A DNA stretch of 64,000 bases, from NCBI GenBank assembly GCA_031296115.1, contig JARLGI010000019.1, forward strand, positions 124,001-188,000. The letters run 5' to 3'. The DNA is from Acidobacteriota bacterium. Lineage in GTDB: Bacteria > Acidobacteriota > Terriglobia > Terriglobales > Acidobacteriaceae. The position numbers and the translations under genes were made by a program. The notes beneath the pieces were generated by a model that was not told the origin of the DNA, ran no database searches, and saw nothing but the letters and a program-made list of their open reading frames with translations. Of the stretch, positions 52,960-61,374 are shown piece after piece; positions within the stretch are counted from its first letter, which is position 1, and each line of letters begins with the position of its first letter.

Positions 52960-53757
52960 TTAGTGCAACGGAGCGTAGGCCAGCGTCCGCAGTTGGTTGG
53001 CAATCACCTTGTGGCCGGCATCATTGGGATGGAAATTGTCGGCGGCGATCAATCCCGCCGCGATAGGGTCCTGTGTTCCGTCCGCGCCATTGAAAGCCTG
53101 GTGGACCGCGGCGACCGGAATGCCATTCGCCTGCGCGTTCGAGTGAATGTGATTGTTGACCTCATCCAGGTACGGCTCAATGGTGGTAAAGATGCCGGCT
53201 TTCATGTCCGAGGCGACATACGGGTTATAGATGTCCATGGTGCGCAGAATGGTCTTGCTGGGGTCGCGAAGCTTCAGCAGTTCCACGACAATCGCATCCC
53301 AGTTCGGTTCAAAGGTCGAGACGGCAGCGCGCAGGCAGTCCTGGTTGTCGAGGCCGCCGCATGTTTTTTGTACGAAACTGTCATGTGCGTTCGCCAGATC
53401 GTTCCCACCAATGTCCCAAGTCACCAGCTCGGCGCCGGAAACCTGGTTGCGAAAGATCGGGTCGTTCTGCAAGGCGTTCAGCAAATCGCCGCTGTGCCAT
53501 CCGGGAACACCCATGTTCAGCGTGGTTACTTTGGATCCGGTGTCGGCGTTGACGTAAGTGGCATAGCGGGGAACGTAACCCTCTTGAGCCAATGCGCCAG
53601 CAGCCAGGGAATCGCCCATGGGGGCGTACTGCCAGGTTGGACCTGGGCCACTGCCAGTGGTTCCACTGCCACAGCCAACGGGCACGAACAAGAAGAAGAG
53701 AACAACAACAGATATCCAGTACTTGCTTCTGAAGGCGAGAAATCCCTTTGGAGACAT
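52960..53757 (-). CDS. SGNH/GDSL-family hydrolase lipoprotein
   Basis: The start is ATG at 53757 (MSPKGFLAF). The signal peptide ends VPVGC, a likely lipobox, followed by a Gly/Ser/Thr linker. The four SGNH blocks are present: GDSLAAG (nucleophile Ser), NMGVPGWHSGD, GGNDLAN, and DNFHPNDAGH with the catalytic Asp/His. This predicts an outer-envelope esterase or lipase. The inserted NTFVQKTCGGLDNQDC-type region contains two Cys that might pair. No operon partner is evident; the upstream region holds only a DUF309 remnant. Confidence 0.9.
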   Translation of the reverse strand: MSPKGFLAFRSKYWISVVVLFFLFVPVGCGSGTTGSGPGPTWQYAPMGDSLAAGALAQEGYVPRYATYVNADTGSKVTTLNMGVPGWHSGDLLNALQNDPIFRNQVSGAELVTWDIGGNDLANAHDSFVQKTCGGLDNQDCLRAAVSTFEPNWDAIVVELLKLRDPSKTILRTMDIYNPYVASDMKAGIFTTIEPYLDEVNNHIHSNAQANGIPVAAVHQAFNGADGTQDPIAAGLIAADNFHPNDAGHKVIANQLRTLAYAPLH

Positions 53758-53869
53758 ACCGTAGTGTCGCCACTTGCCGTAGCTGGGTCTGTACACTATT
53801 GCTCACAGCGCCTTAATGCTGACAGGAAAACCAACAACCGCCCCGAGCGATAAGGTCGCTCGCAAGCTC

Positions 53870-54007
53870 TCATAGCAAGAATGTCTTCTCCGGCTCCTGC
53901 GACTCCAGCCACGCGCTTTCCCAGGCCTCATGTGCTGTAAAAACTTCACCCGCATCATACCGTCGCAGGCCTTCAGCAATCGCTCCCCTGAGTCCAATCG
54001 AATTTCG
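53870..54007 (-). pseudogene. DUF309-like gene remnant
   Basis: Between two in-frame stops (54008-54010 and 53870-53872) the minus strand reads GAIAEGLRRYDAGEVFTAHEAWESAW then LESQEPEKTFLL. This matches the start of DUF309 proteins (helix, FxAHExWExxWL, GPEKxFLQ), which normally continue with GLIQVAAAFHH; here a TGA cuts it after 46 codons and no start codon is visible. It is only a fragment. The rest of the 450 bp gap 53758-54207 shows nothing else I can support. Confidence 0.45.
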
Positions 54008-54207
54008 TCAGCCGCCCCAAATGCCGCGAGCTGACGCGATTCAAACAATGGTCCCCCGTTGTGTGCAGTTGGACGAGCAATTCTGACCAGCTTTCGGCAA
54101 CCTGATCGTTCGATACTGACCAAGGTGCAAGACTCTACTTCAGGCAAGGAAACTGCCCAAACCGGACCTTACCTGTTCGCAGACACTCAAGGCGCAAGGA
54201 GTTAAAG

Positions 54208-54783
54208 ATGAATCTCAATCTAATGGATCCAAAACTGATTGCTCTGGCAGTCGCAGTGGTTCTGATAATTGTCGTTGCCATTGCGCTGTACATGCGAAAA
54301 CGCAAGAACGCCACGGCAGAACTACGCGACCGTTTCGGGCCGGAATACGACCGGGCTGTTAAACAACACGGTTCTGAACGCAAAGCGGAAGCGAAACTCA
54401 CCGATCGTGAAACGCGGGTTGAAATGCTGAAAATCCGCGATCTTGACTCGGCGGAGCGTGAACGCTACCTGGCCCAGTGGCAGGCGGTGCAATCCCGCTT
54501 TGTTGACTATCCGAAGGGTGCAGTGACCGAAGCCGATGAACTGGTGTCTTCCCTCATGCAGACGCGTGGCTATCCCGTCACCGATTTTGACCAGCGCGCG
54601 GCGGACATCTCCGTCGACCATCCCCGAGTAGTGCAGAACTACCGCTTGGCGCACGACATTGCGTTGCGGCTCGGCAGAAGCGAAGCCAGCACGGAGGACC
54701 TGCGCACCGCGATGATCCACTATCGTTCACTCTTCGACGAACTGGTGCAGGTGCAAATACCTAGCATCACGAGGGTGGCGTAA
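54208..54783 (+). CDS. Hypothetical single-pass membrane protein
   Basis: The 191-residue product starts MNLNLMDPKLIALAVAV, with one membrane helix (about residues 10-30, LIALAVAVVLIIVVAIALYM) and a basic RKRKN stop-transfer. The cytoplasmic part is helical and charged (ELRDRFGPEYDRAVKQHGSERKAEAKLTDRETRVEML, then ERERYLAQWQAVQSRFVDYPKGAV and HPRVVQNYRLAHDIAL). I recall this as a frequent conserved hypothetical beside CsbD and similar stress genes. The function is unknown. It leads a three-gene plus-strand run (CsbD, then a DUF883-like protein) ending at a strong hairpin. Confidence 0.8.
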   Translation: MNLNLMDPKLIALAVAVVLIIVVAIALYMRKRKNATAELRDRFGPEYDRAVKQHGSERKAEAKLTDRETRVEMLKIRDLDSAERERYLAQWQAVQSRFVDYPKGAVTEADELVSSLMQTRGYPVTDFDQRAADISVDHPRVVQNYRLAHDIALRLGRSEASTEDLRTAMIHYRSLFDELVQVQIPSITRVA

Positions 54784-54841
54784 CCAAAGGCCTGTCACTC
54801 TCAAGTGATAGGGAATCAACCGACGCACGAAGGAGAAATTC

Positions 54842-55024
54842 ATGATGAAACCGAGCACGGACGATAAGACAACAGGCAAGCTCCACGAAGTCAAAGGAAC
54901 CATCAAGCAGAAAGTCGGCGAGCTTACCAGGAACTCCGACCTTGAAGCTGAGGGCAGAGCTGAAAAGAATGCCGGCAAAGTTCAAAACTGGGTCGGCAAG
55001 GTTGAAAAAGCTGTCGGGGAATAA
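54842..55024 (+). CDS. CsbD-family stress protein
   Basis: The 60-residue protein (MMKPSTDDKTTGKLHEVKGTIKQKVGELT, then EAEGRAEKNAGKVQNWVGKVEKAVGE) is a CsbD protein closely similar in motif order to that at 50707-50919. AAGGAG lies upstream of the ATG. The gene is 58 bp after the membrane-protein stop and 43 bp before the next gene, so an operon is likely. Confidence 0.92.
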   Translation: MMKPSTDDKTTGKLHEVKGTIKQKVGELTRNSDLEAEGRAEKNAGKVQNWVGKVEKAVGE

Positions 55025-55067
55025 GCCAATCAACAGCGAAAACAAAGATGAGAGAGGTCAAGACCTA

Positions 55068-55337
55068 ATGGCGCAATCAGTGTTGGAACAAACGGGCGAG
55101 CAAATTGCCGAAACTGCACGCAAGGCTTCTCGGGCGGCATCTGCTGTTGGGGATGCACTTGAGGACGGCGTAGAAGTGGCGCGGCGTTTCGCAAAACAAG
55201 GCGGTGATGCTGCTGAAGAGCTTCTTGATGACACAAAAGAGCGCCTACAGCGGCATCCAATTGAAACAGTTGTGACTACACTCGCGATAGGTATCACCGT
55301 CGGAATATTGATCGGCTGGATGATGAAGCGAAGGTAG
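55068..55337 (+). CDS. DUF883/YqjD-like membrane-anchored helical protein
   Basis: The start is ATG at 55068 after GAGAGG. The 89-residue protein has a long amphipathic helix rich in Ala, Glu and Asp (ETARKASRAASAVGDALEDGVEVARRFAKQGGDAAEELLDD), the block RLQRHPIETVVTTLAIGITVG, and a C-terminal membrane helix ending GWMMKRR. This is the ElaB/YqjD/DUF883 architecture; E. coli members bind ribosomes in stationary phase at the membrane. Assignment is by pattern. It is the last gene of the run and is followed by a 14 bp hairpin. Confidence 0.8.
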   Translation: MAQSVLEQTGEQIAETARKASRAASAVGDALEDGVEVARRFAKQGGDAAEELLDDTKERLQRHPIETVVTTLAIGITVGILIGWMMKRR

Positions 55338-55361
55338 CTTTTACAACAAACCGAGTACTTG

Positions 55362-55393
55362 AGAGAAGGGCCCAGTGCGCTGGGCCCTTCTCT
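55362..55393 (+). terminator. Strong hairpin after the CsbD/DUF883 run
   Basis: AGAGAAGGGCCCAG (55362-55375) pairs perfectly with CTGGGCCCTTCTCT (55380-55393) around a four-base TGCG loop. It lies 25 bp after the last stop codon. A T-run is missing, so it may act as an RNA-stabilising or Rho-assisted end instead of a classic intrinsic terminator. Confidence 0.7.
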
Positions 55394-55550
55394 GGATGTA
55401 TAAGTTGTCATCCCCACAATGGCAGTAACAGACGATAGCGTCTTCACAGAGCTATGCCACGGCAGCCCAACCTGGGGTCCGACAGGCAGCGGTCAAAAGG
55501 ATACAGTTATTCTTCACTCCTTCGCCTAGCTTGTAGTTGAGGCAATACTA

Positions 55551-56312
55551 ATAAAAGCATTTGCAAATCTCGGAACGGCAGTCCTGTTTCTGTCTCTTGG
55601 GACCATTGTTCCTGTCTTCGCACAGCACGGACAAGAGGAAGCCAAGCCAGAACAGCAGCAATAACAACATGCTCAGCAACAGCAGCAGCAAGACCAGAAC
55701 GCCAAACAGCAGCAACGGCGAGCCCAGCAACAGAGCCAACCGAAACAGCAGCAGCCACAGCAGCATGCCCAGCAGCAGAACCAACAGAAACAGCAGCAGC
55801 CACAGCAGCACGCCCAGCAGCAGAACCAACAGAAACAGCAGCAGCCACAGCAGCATGCCCAGCAGCAGAACCAACAAAAATAGCAGCAGCCACAGCAGGC
55901 CCAACAGCAGAGCCATAACAATCGGCAGCCGACACAGCACACCCAAGAGCAGCAGCGTGTCCAGCAGGCCGCATGGCAGGGGCATCAATCACAAAACTGG
56001 CAGTCCGACCATCGCACTTGGGAGCAACGTGGCGGCTACCACGGCTACCGCATCCCTGACAACCGTTACAACGGATACTTTGGCCCGAACTACGCGTTCG
56101 TTATCTATAGCCAACCCTACATGGTTGTCGGCGGTTTCCCGCGCTTCCGATACGGCGGCTATTGGTTCACACTTGTTGACCCGTGGCCAGGGTACTGGTC
56201 CAACAAATGGTATGAAAGCGACGAGGTTTATGTCGTCTACGCTAACAATGGGTACTACATGTACAACCAGAGATACCCTGGCGTCGGCATCGCGATCAGC
56301 GTTTCGATGTAG
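55551..56312 (+). pseudogene. Gln-rich secreted protein, start codon and two Gln codons mutated
   Basis: Frame 55551 reads I-KAFANLGTAVLFLSLGTIVPVFAQ, a perfect signal peptide that begins with ATA where ATG is expected and has GAGG nine bases upstream. The frame is then interrupted by TAA at 55662-55664 (expected CAA) and TAG at 55881-55883 (expected CAG) inside the poly-Gln part. It continues undisturbed through RIPDNRYNGYFGPNYAFVIY and VVGGFPRFRYGGYWFTLVDPWP to ISVSM at 56312. All three lesions are single G:C to A:T transitions. It is a relative of the Gln-rich gene at 51765-52659. An internal start at 56121 could at most give a 63-residue fragment. Confidence 0.8.
55734..55910 (+). repeat. 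45 bp tandem repeats in a Gln-rich coding region
   Basis: About four copies of a 45 bp unit coding for NQQKQQQPQQHAQQQ run from about 55734 to 55910; the last copy is shortened by one codon and carries the TAG. The two middle copies differ by a single base. They arose by duplication inside the gene and are not spaced like a CRISPR array. Confidence 0.85.
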
Positions 56313-56365
56313 CGCCTGGCATGATCTAGCCTAATTAGGCTGCAACCTTAAGAACGCCGCCAACA

Positions 56366-57085
56366 ATGAGAAGCCGAAAAGGCGGTCGATTGCCAAAGGG
56401 GCGAGTTGCAGCCGCTCGCGCTTCAGGACAGCGCAACTCCATGATTTCGCTCTTCATCGTCATCCCAGGCTGGAAGCTTCTCCGCAGTCTTGGGGGAGTT
56501 GGGCTGGTAATACTGGGCGTCGTGGACAGCTCAGTGATTCCCACGTTTGGCAGCCTGGATGCTCTCACCGCGATACTGTCAGTCAAGAATCACGAGCTTT
56601 GGCCGTATTATGCTGCCGCCAGTACGCTCGGTGCGTTGATCGGAGCCTATGTTACGTATCGCATGTCCGCGAGGGCGGGCGAGCAATGGCTCGAGAAGCG
56701 CATTGGGACGAAACGCTCGCGGCAGGTTCGAGGCCTGCTTAAGCGGTTTGGGTTTGCAGCTATATTCGTTTCGTGCGTGGCCCCGCCTCCCTTTCCCACC
56801 TCGCCATTTTTTATAGGAGCGGGAGCACTTCGGTATCCGCAGGGGAAATTCGTGTCAGCCGTGCTTGCCGGCCGGGCCCTGCGGTATGCAGTGCTCGGAT
56901 TTCTGTCCGCAACGTACAGCCGCACCATACTGCGGTTCCTGCGTCATCCGCGAGGCTTTGAAGCGAATGCTAAGTTGATCGGCATTACATTGGCCGTGTT
57001 CGTGATTATGGTCTTATGTATTCTTTTGTGGCGGCTGTCCAGAACCTATTTTCAGCGCACCAAGGCGGAATCGGCTGGTAATTGA
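56366..57085 (+). CDS. VTT/DedA-like membrane protein
   Basis: The 239-residue frame has about five hydrophobic segments: LGGVGLVILGVVDSSVIP, YYAAASTLGALIGAYVTYRMSARAG, FGFAAIFVSCVAPPPFPTSPFFIGAGAL, SAVLAGRALRYAVLGFLSATY and IGITLAVFVIMVLCILLW. The sequence GALIGAYVTY and the Pro-rich FP-SPFFIGAG loop fit the VTT (SNARE-associated/DedA/YqaA) fold, thought to act as lipid scramblases or proton-linked transporters. The first 25 residues are basic; ATG at 56441 could be the true start, but neither site has a good ribosome-binding site. Confidence 0.8.
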   Translation: MRSRKGGRLPKGRVAAARASGQRNSMISLFIVIPGWKLLRSLGGVGLVILGVVDSSVIPTFGSLDALTAILSVKNHELWPYYAAASTLGALIGAYVTYRMSARAGEQWLEKRIGTKRSRQVRGLLKRFGFAAIFVSCVAPPPFPTSPFFIGAGALRYPQGKFVSAVLAGRALRYAVLGFLSATYSRTILRFLRHPRGFEANAKLIGITLAVFVIMVLCILLWRLSRTYFQRTKAESAGN

Positions 57086-57306
57086 ACGTCATCGTCCCTC
57101 CACGGAACGTCAAGACCTCTCAGGGTTCTGGAACTCCTTCGAGGCCTACGAAGCGGCCTGGAGGCTTCTTGCCCAGTCTTGACCGGATGAGTGCGGCATG
57201 GGAACGAAATAATGCGCCTTGGTTTTGCGGGGTCGTAAGGTCGAAAGCTTAAGTGTGGCCGTGCTCTGACTGCGAGTCTCCTACCACTCTGCGTTAAACC
57301 TGGAGA

Positions 57307-58599
57307 TCAACGGGCGGCCACGGCTTGGGTGTCCGTGTTCAGAGTCGCGGCTCTTAACTGATTAAGCCATGCCAGCACACTAGCCGAGGAAACCTTATCG
57401 TCCTTCGTCTGCGACCATGCCGAGACGTCAGAATAGAACTGCAAGACATTGTCGCGCAACTCGGGCGTCGTATGGTCGAACTTGCTCTTAGCCAATTGAC
57501 CCAGCAGTTTGCTGTAAGTCGCGTCCGTAAGCGAGTACTCGGCCATCTTCGTTGGATTCCCGCTATCGAGATCGCAGTTGGGCAGCACGAGTGTGTCCGT
57601 ACCCACTTCCTGGAGGAAGGCCCGGTACTGATCGACAGTCGTGTTGATGCTCTTGATGTACATATCTTCTGTTTTCGGAATCGGGCTATTGAACGCCAAC
57701 CCCTTGAAGGGGCCAATCTTCGGCATGTATCGCAAGAGCGTCGACAAGATCCGCGTGCCCAAGCCCGGCTTCACGTAATCCTTTCCCCACTCCTTTTCAT
57801 AATTGGAGCGGGAAAGACGGTACAGAAACTTCTGTTTTGCGAAATTGGGCGTTTCGCGCATCAGGTCCTTCTTATGGGTTTGAAGCGCGACCTGGGTCAT
57901 TTCCGGAATTAGGTGACTGACGGAGTAACGATACGACCCGATCGCAAGGTCCTCCCGGGGCAGCACATCTTTCAACTCCACCCCATATACGATCGGGAAG
58001 ACCCGCTCCAGCAGGGACTTGGACACTTGAAATCCAATGAAATCGTGGTACTGCTGCGAGGCATAACGATTCTGGGCCACCTGCACCGTATCGAATCCAA
58101 ATTCAGTTTTCAGATGGGCGGTTTTGTCTTGCGCATACCGGACTGACTCACCGTACTTCGCCTGCAGCTTGGGATACTGCATCGCGACGGCCTTGTTGAC
58201 CGCCGGGTGGCCGGCGATATCCGACGCATAATGTGACAGTGCACCGAGAGCGAAGGCGTACTCGTCGGCATCGTTGCTCTGTGCCAGTAGTTCACGAACA
58301 AAGTCTCCGGTACGAACGTAATGCACCAGGTTGCTGAATTCGACGCTGCCAAATGGATAGTAGCCGAGGTCCTGTATAACTGCCCCGCCATACGCATAGG
58401 CGTGAGCTTCCTTAATCTGCTCTTCGGAGAGCCCAGGATAGCGCTTCAGGATGAGCGGCCTGATCTGATCCGCCCACAGCAAGTCAACGATCTCCTCGTG
58501 GGTCAGCACAGAGTACGCCGGTAGACCGATGCTACCCATCAGCATTACCAGCAAAAGTGCCAGTATGCGAATGGAAATCGCTCGACAGTTCCTTGCCAT
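57307..58599 (-). CDS. Zinc-dependent phospholipase C-like secreted protein
   Basis: The start is ATG at 58599 (MARNCRAISIRILALLL); a longer start at 58629 is possible. The signal peptide ends LPAYS and the mature N-terminus VLTHEEIVDLLWADQIRPLI provides a His-rich zinc-binding start like the Zn-dependent phospholipase C/S1-P1-nuclease fold. FALGALSHYASDIAGHPAVNKAV holds two further His/Asp ligands. The C-terminal half (SRSNYEKEWGKDYVKPGLGTRIL to SAWLNQLRAAT) is family-specific. The enzyme would act in the periplasm or outside the cell on phospholipids; activity is inferred. Confidence 0.85.
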   Translation of the reverse strand: MARNCRAISIRILALLLVMLMGSIGLPAYSVLTHEEIVDLLWADQIRPLILKRYPGLSEEQIKEAHAYAYGGAVIQDLGYYPFGSVEFSNLVHYVRTGDFVRELLAQSNDADEYAFALGALSHYASDIAGHPAVNKAVAMQYPKLQAKYGESVRYAQDKTAHLKTEFGFDTVQVAQNRYASQQYHDFIGFQVSKSLLERVFPIVYGVELKDVLPREDLAIGSYRYSVSHLIPEMTQVALQTHKKDLMRETPNFAKQKFLYRLSRSNYEKEWGKDYVKPGLGTRILSTLLRYMPKIGPFKGLAFNSPIPKTEDMYIKSINTTVDQYRAFLQEVGTDTLVLPNCDLDSGNPTKMAEYSLTDATYSKLLGQLAKSKFDHTTPELRDNVLQFYSDVSAWSQTKDDKVSSASVLAWLNQLRAATLNTDTQAVAAR

Positions 58600-58715
58600 C
58601 TTTTGTCTCACGGCTGTCCCAGCTTCCACCCTAGATCCGGGTCATGTTCGTTCATCGCCCACACACACTTCTCCACCCTGGGTTCCGAAGCTCTTCGGAA
58701 GATCATCCGTCTCGG

Positions 58716-58910
58716 TTACGGCTTACCGACGTGAATGTTGGTGAGCGACTGCATCAGTCCAAAGATATTCAGCAGCCACACTACGACGGCTATCACCACC
58801 ACAGCGTTCAATATTGACTTGATGGAACCCGCCATGGGGATGAAGCGATTCACCAGCCACAGAAGGATTCCGACAACAATCAGAGCGACAACAACTTGAA
58901 GTAACGGCAT
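58716..58910 (-). CDS. Thivi_2564-type small membrane protein (64 aa)
   Basis: The 64-residue protein MPLLQVVVALIVVGILLWLVNRFIPMAG then SIKSILNAVVVIAVVVWLLNIFGLM has two membrane helices joined by the conserved NRFIPMAGSIKSILN loop. This is the Thivi_2564 family of tiny membrane proteins of unknown function. AAAGGCAAT precedes the ATG at 58910. It lies 116 bp upstream of the phospholipase-like gene on the same strand. Confidence 0.88.
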   Translation of the reverse strand: MPLLQVVVALIVVGILLWLVNRFIPMAGSIKSILNAVVVIAVVVWLLNIFGLMQSLTNIHVGKP

Positions 58911-59175
58911 CTTCTTATTGCCTTTCTATTTCTCCGGTAGACGCAACGAGTGAGGCTGAGGGTCAGACTGCATTCGAAATCTTCGGCTAACGGCGAAGCC
59001 CTCGGTCAGATGGAACAAGGCGGTACTCCTGTAACACCCAGAGCAACTCTTGTTCCGTCTGGTACAAGGTTAGCCGGCACCCATTCCCGCGTCTGTGCAC
59101 AAATGCTCACATTCTTCTGTAACAGGAATTGAAATAAACTCTACCGGCGACTAGCCATCACCTATCTAAACAAAT

Positions 59176-59997
59176 GTGAACTATGTCACTGTTCATCTCG
59201 CGGCAATCCTCTTACTCGGGTGTCCCTGTTACTCAGGCGCCCAAGGCCCTGATTTGCAGCCTTCTGCAAAGGATCTCATTAAGGACGTTGTCGCTAACGA
59301 GTTGACTGACAGGGCAGAGCAAAGCAACTGGATATACCGCGTTAGTAAAACAGTCGAACAGCAGACATTGACCCAACTTGAAGTTGAAACGAAGGACGGT
59401 CCGGTGGACCGTCTGGTTGCAATTAATGACACGCCGCTGGATTCAGCCCAGCGACAGGTCGAAACGGTGCGGCTGGAGCAACTGATTCGTGACCCCAGTC
59501 AGCAGCTTGCGGTCAAGAAACAGTACGATGCGGATGAACGCCGCCTGGAGAGCTTTCTGCGTCTGCTGCCGAGCGCCTTCGTGTTTCAGTACGACGGCTG
59601 GGAAGGCCCCTATCTGCGCCTCAACTTTCGGCCTGACCCGGCCTTTGTCCCTCCAACACAGGAATCCAAGGCTCTCCAAAGCATGGCGGGACTGATCCTG
59701 GTCGATGCTGATCAGAAACGGCTGGCACGCTTGAGCGGGCATCTGGTAGAGAATGTGAATTTTGGTTTCGGAATTCTCGGGCGCATCGCCAAAGGGGGCA
59801 CGTTTGAGATAGAGCGAAACCAGGTGAGCTCGTCCCATTGGAAGACCCATCTCGTCGATATTCATGTTAATGGGCGAATGCTGCTGTTCAAGACGATCAG
59901 CAAACAGCAACATGAGACGCGGTCTGGCTTTGAACCAGTTTCGAAGGACCTCGATCTGAGGCAGGCGGAAGAGCTTCTACAGTCGCGCCCGAACTAG
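59176..59997 (+). CDS. Secreted hypothetical protein
   Basis: The 273-residue protein starts at GTG 59176 with signal peptide MNYVTVHLAAILLLGCPCYSGAQ, possibly a lipoprotein at Cys16 or Cys18. The mature part is helical then beta-rich: LIKDVVANELTDRAEQSNWIYRVSKTVEQQTLTQLEVET, LIRDPSQQLAVKKQYDADERRLESFLRLLPSAFVF, LRLNFRPDPAFVPPTQESKALQSMAGLILVD and WKTHLVDIHVNGRMLLFKTISK. The layout (outer-membrane-lipoprotein-sorting-like beta sheet following DxDxxxxR helices) matches a secreted family I remember from Acidobacteriota, but no function is known. Confidence 0.8.
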   Translation: MNYVTVHLAAILLLGCPCYSGAQGPDLQPSAKDLIKDVVANELTDRAEQSNWIYRVSKTVEQQTLTQLEVETKDGPVDRLVAINDTPLDSAQRQVETVRLEQLIRDPSQQLAVKKQYDADERRLESFLRLLPSAFVFQYDGWEGPYLRLNFRPDPAFVPPTQESKALQSMAGLILVDADQKRLARLSGHLVENVNFGFGILGRIAKGGTFEIERNQVSSSHWKTHLVDIHVNGRMLLFKTISKQQHETRSGFEPVSKDLDLRQAEELLQSRPN

Positions 59998-60023
59998 TGG
60001 GCGATTGCAATTCGCTTCCTGAT

Positions 60024-60263
60024 CTACGTCGCGAGCGGCTCCCGCGGCGCCGGTCCAATGCGCACACTTGATGAGAAGCCGACGACGAGAGGGTAGTGGG
60101 AACACAGTTGGAGACGCTTCCATGGGCCCCTCTGCATGCTGGGTTGAAGCGTGTAAGTTCGCTGAGCTCCGCAGTCATAACAGTGTTGTGAAGATATTGC
60201 CTCTCCGGCGCAACGTATGGGCCAACCAGCGTTGGCGTGAGGACATAAGCTCAGCTTTCGCAT
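60024..60263 (-). CDS. Short Cys-containing hypothetical protein
   Basis: From ATG 60263 the frame reads MRKLSLCPHANAGWPIRCAGEAISSQHCYDCGAQRTYTLQPSMQRGPWKRLQL. CPH, a lone Cys and CYDCG could form a zinc knuckle as in many short Acidobacteriota proteins with the CxDCG motif. The C-terminal 30 residues are not recognisable, and no ribosome-binding site is obvious. It may be a real small gene or a remnant. The 364 bp from 60264 to 60627 contain nothing I can support; an open frame at 60530-60590 reads as one hydrophobic segment but lacks a start. Confidence 0.45.
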   Translation of the reverse strand: MRKLSLCPHANAGWPIRCAGEAISSQHCYDCGAQRTYTLQPSMQRGPWKRLQLCSHYPLVVGFSSSVRIGPAPREPLAT

Positions 60264-60627
60264 CAAGCTATTGAATGCTTTCGGTAGATTTCCTTGGCGT
60301 GAATAGTTCTGGGTCGCAATCAGAAAAGCCTCCTGTGATGCACCGCGACGTTATGAATTCAAGGTCCCAACAATTGTCTTTCTTAATGACAGGTCGCGTC
60401 TGGTCAAGACTGACCACCGATAGCACCGCCGACGTCTGGGAGCGGATCGGTTTTGTTCTCGGCAGCGAGCCTGTGCATATCCTGCGTTATCTCCTGCCGC
60501 CTTCCTCGCGCTCCTCATAGGCTTCTGTCTCTACCCGACCCTTGGGGCCGGCGCTATAGTCTTCATCCATGGCCTTGTAAACGGATAGTTCTTGCAAGAG
60601 ACCCATCATTTGCTCAGATCTCGCTGC

Positions 60628-60771
60628 TCATGCGGACAACTTGCTGGCGTATGGTGCCGCGGGCTGAGGTTGCGGCTGCGGCCCCTTCTGAATGGCCTGC
60701 ACAGCGTCGGTGAAGGCCCAGATGATCGTAGCCAGCCAGCCGTAAGCGATGTAGATTCCCCAGTGTTCCAT
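60628..60771 (-). CDS. Short membrane protein (47 aa)
   Basis: This gene is below common length cut-offs. From ATG 60771 it encodes MEHWGIYIAYGWLATIIWAFT then DAVQAIQKGPQPQPQPAAPYASKLSA, one N-terminal membrane helix followed by a Pro/Gln-rich cytoplasmic tail. AAAGG lies about nine bases upstream. The aromatic, well-formed helix and clean stop support coding. No family name is known to me. It is divergent from nothing obvious; the next gene upstream on the same strand ends-to-start within 75 bp. Confidence 0.65.
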   Translation of the reverse strand: MEHWGIYIAYGWLATIIWAFTDAVQAIQKGPQPQPQPAAPYASKLSA

Positions 60772-60846
60772 TTTGCTTGACCTTTCTACCTCATTGGATG
60801 CAAGAAACCCGTAAGTTACAGGCCAGAACCCGTATCGGACAGCTCC

Positions 60847-61089
60847 TCAGGCTACTTTCGGAAGCAGCCCTTTGAGACCTACGAGAATCGATGTTGGAAG
60901 CCGCAGCGTCCTTTCCGTTGGTTCTTCAACAGTTATGACGTGGACCGCAACTCCATTGCCATCAGGAAATGGATCGGAAACAATCTCAAATCGTTTGCCA
61001 TACATCTTAATGTGGTGGGCAGAACTGTAGCCGAGGTCTTTAATCCTGACGCAGTCGTCAGCGGTGGATTTGGCGATCTTATGGTTCAT
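60847..61089 (-). CDS. Conserved hypothetical protein (80 aa)
   Basis: The product MNHKIAKSTADDCVRIKDLGYSSAHHIKMYGKRFEIVSDPFPDGNGVAVHVITVEEPTERTLRLPTSIL matches a small conserved family I remember from Acidobacteriota (DCxRVKDLGYSSSxHIKMYGERFEIVSDPF and TLRLPxxILVG). It is predicted cytoplasmic, mostly beta-sheet, and carries no known catalytic residue. The function is unknown. The start is ATG at 61089. Confidence 0.8.
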   Translation of the reverse strand: MNHKIAKSTADDCVRIKDLGYSSAHHIKMYGKRFEIVSDPFPDGNGVAVHVITVEEPTERTLRLPTSILVGLKGLLPKVA

Positions 61090-61173
61090 GACAGTGCCTA
61101 TTTCTTGTGACTGCGAGATACCGGAGTGCTGCTATTGAGCCACGCCCGGTCGGTTTAGAAGCTCAAGCCGCAA

Positions 61174-61374
61174 TTAGCCCTTCGTGTGTGATCTTCTCAA
61201 AGCGACCCTGTGGGCATCCCGTTTCTTCTTTCTCTTGGCTCTTACGGCATCACGATGTTTATCGGCTACGAGGTCGAGAGAAGCATTCCGTCTTGAATCT
61301 GTTTTCGGGTTGGCAGCGGTTACGGTCGGTTCCCGGATTTCTATCGCTTCCTGGGTGGTCTCATTGTGATCCAT
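61174..61374 (-). CDS. Small basic hypothetical protein (66 aa)
   Basis: Starting at ATG 61374 with AGAGG upstream, the product begins MDHNETTQEAIEIREPTV and ends KRKKKRDAHRVALRRSHTKG. The strongly basic C-terminus with the RRSHTKG end recurs in small Acidobacteriota proteins and may bind nucleic acid. An in-frame start at 61398 adds eight residues. Function unknown. Confidence 0.65.
   Translation of the reverse strand: MDHNETTQEAIEIREPTVTAANPKTDSRRNASLDLVADKHRDAVRAKRKKKRDAHRVALRRSHTKG

Noticed and set aside
55734-55910. CRISPR-like regular repeats
   Set aside because: The 45 bp units are directly adjacent without spacers, keep the reading frame and encode a Gln-rich peptide. They are coding tandem repeats.
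60275-60520. 81-codon plus-strand open frame
   Set aside because: No ribosome-binding site, no recognisable pattern, and a composition unlike the neighbouring proteins.
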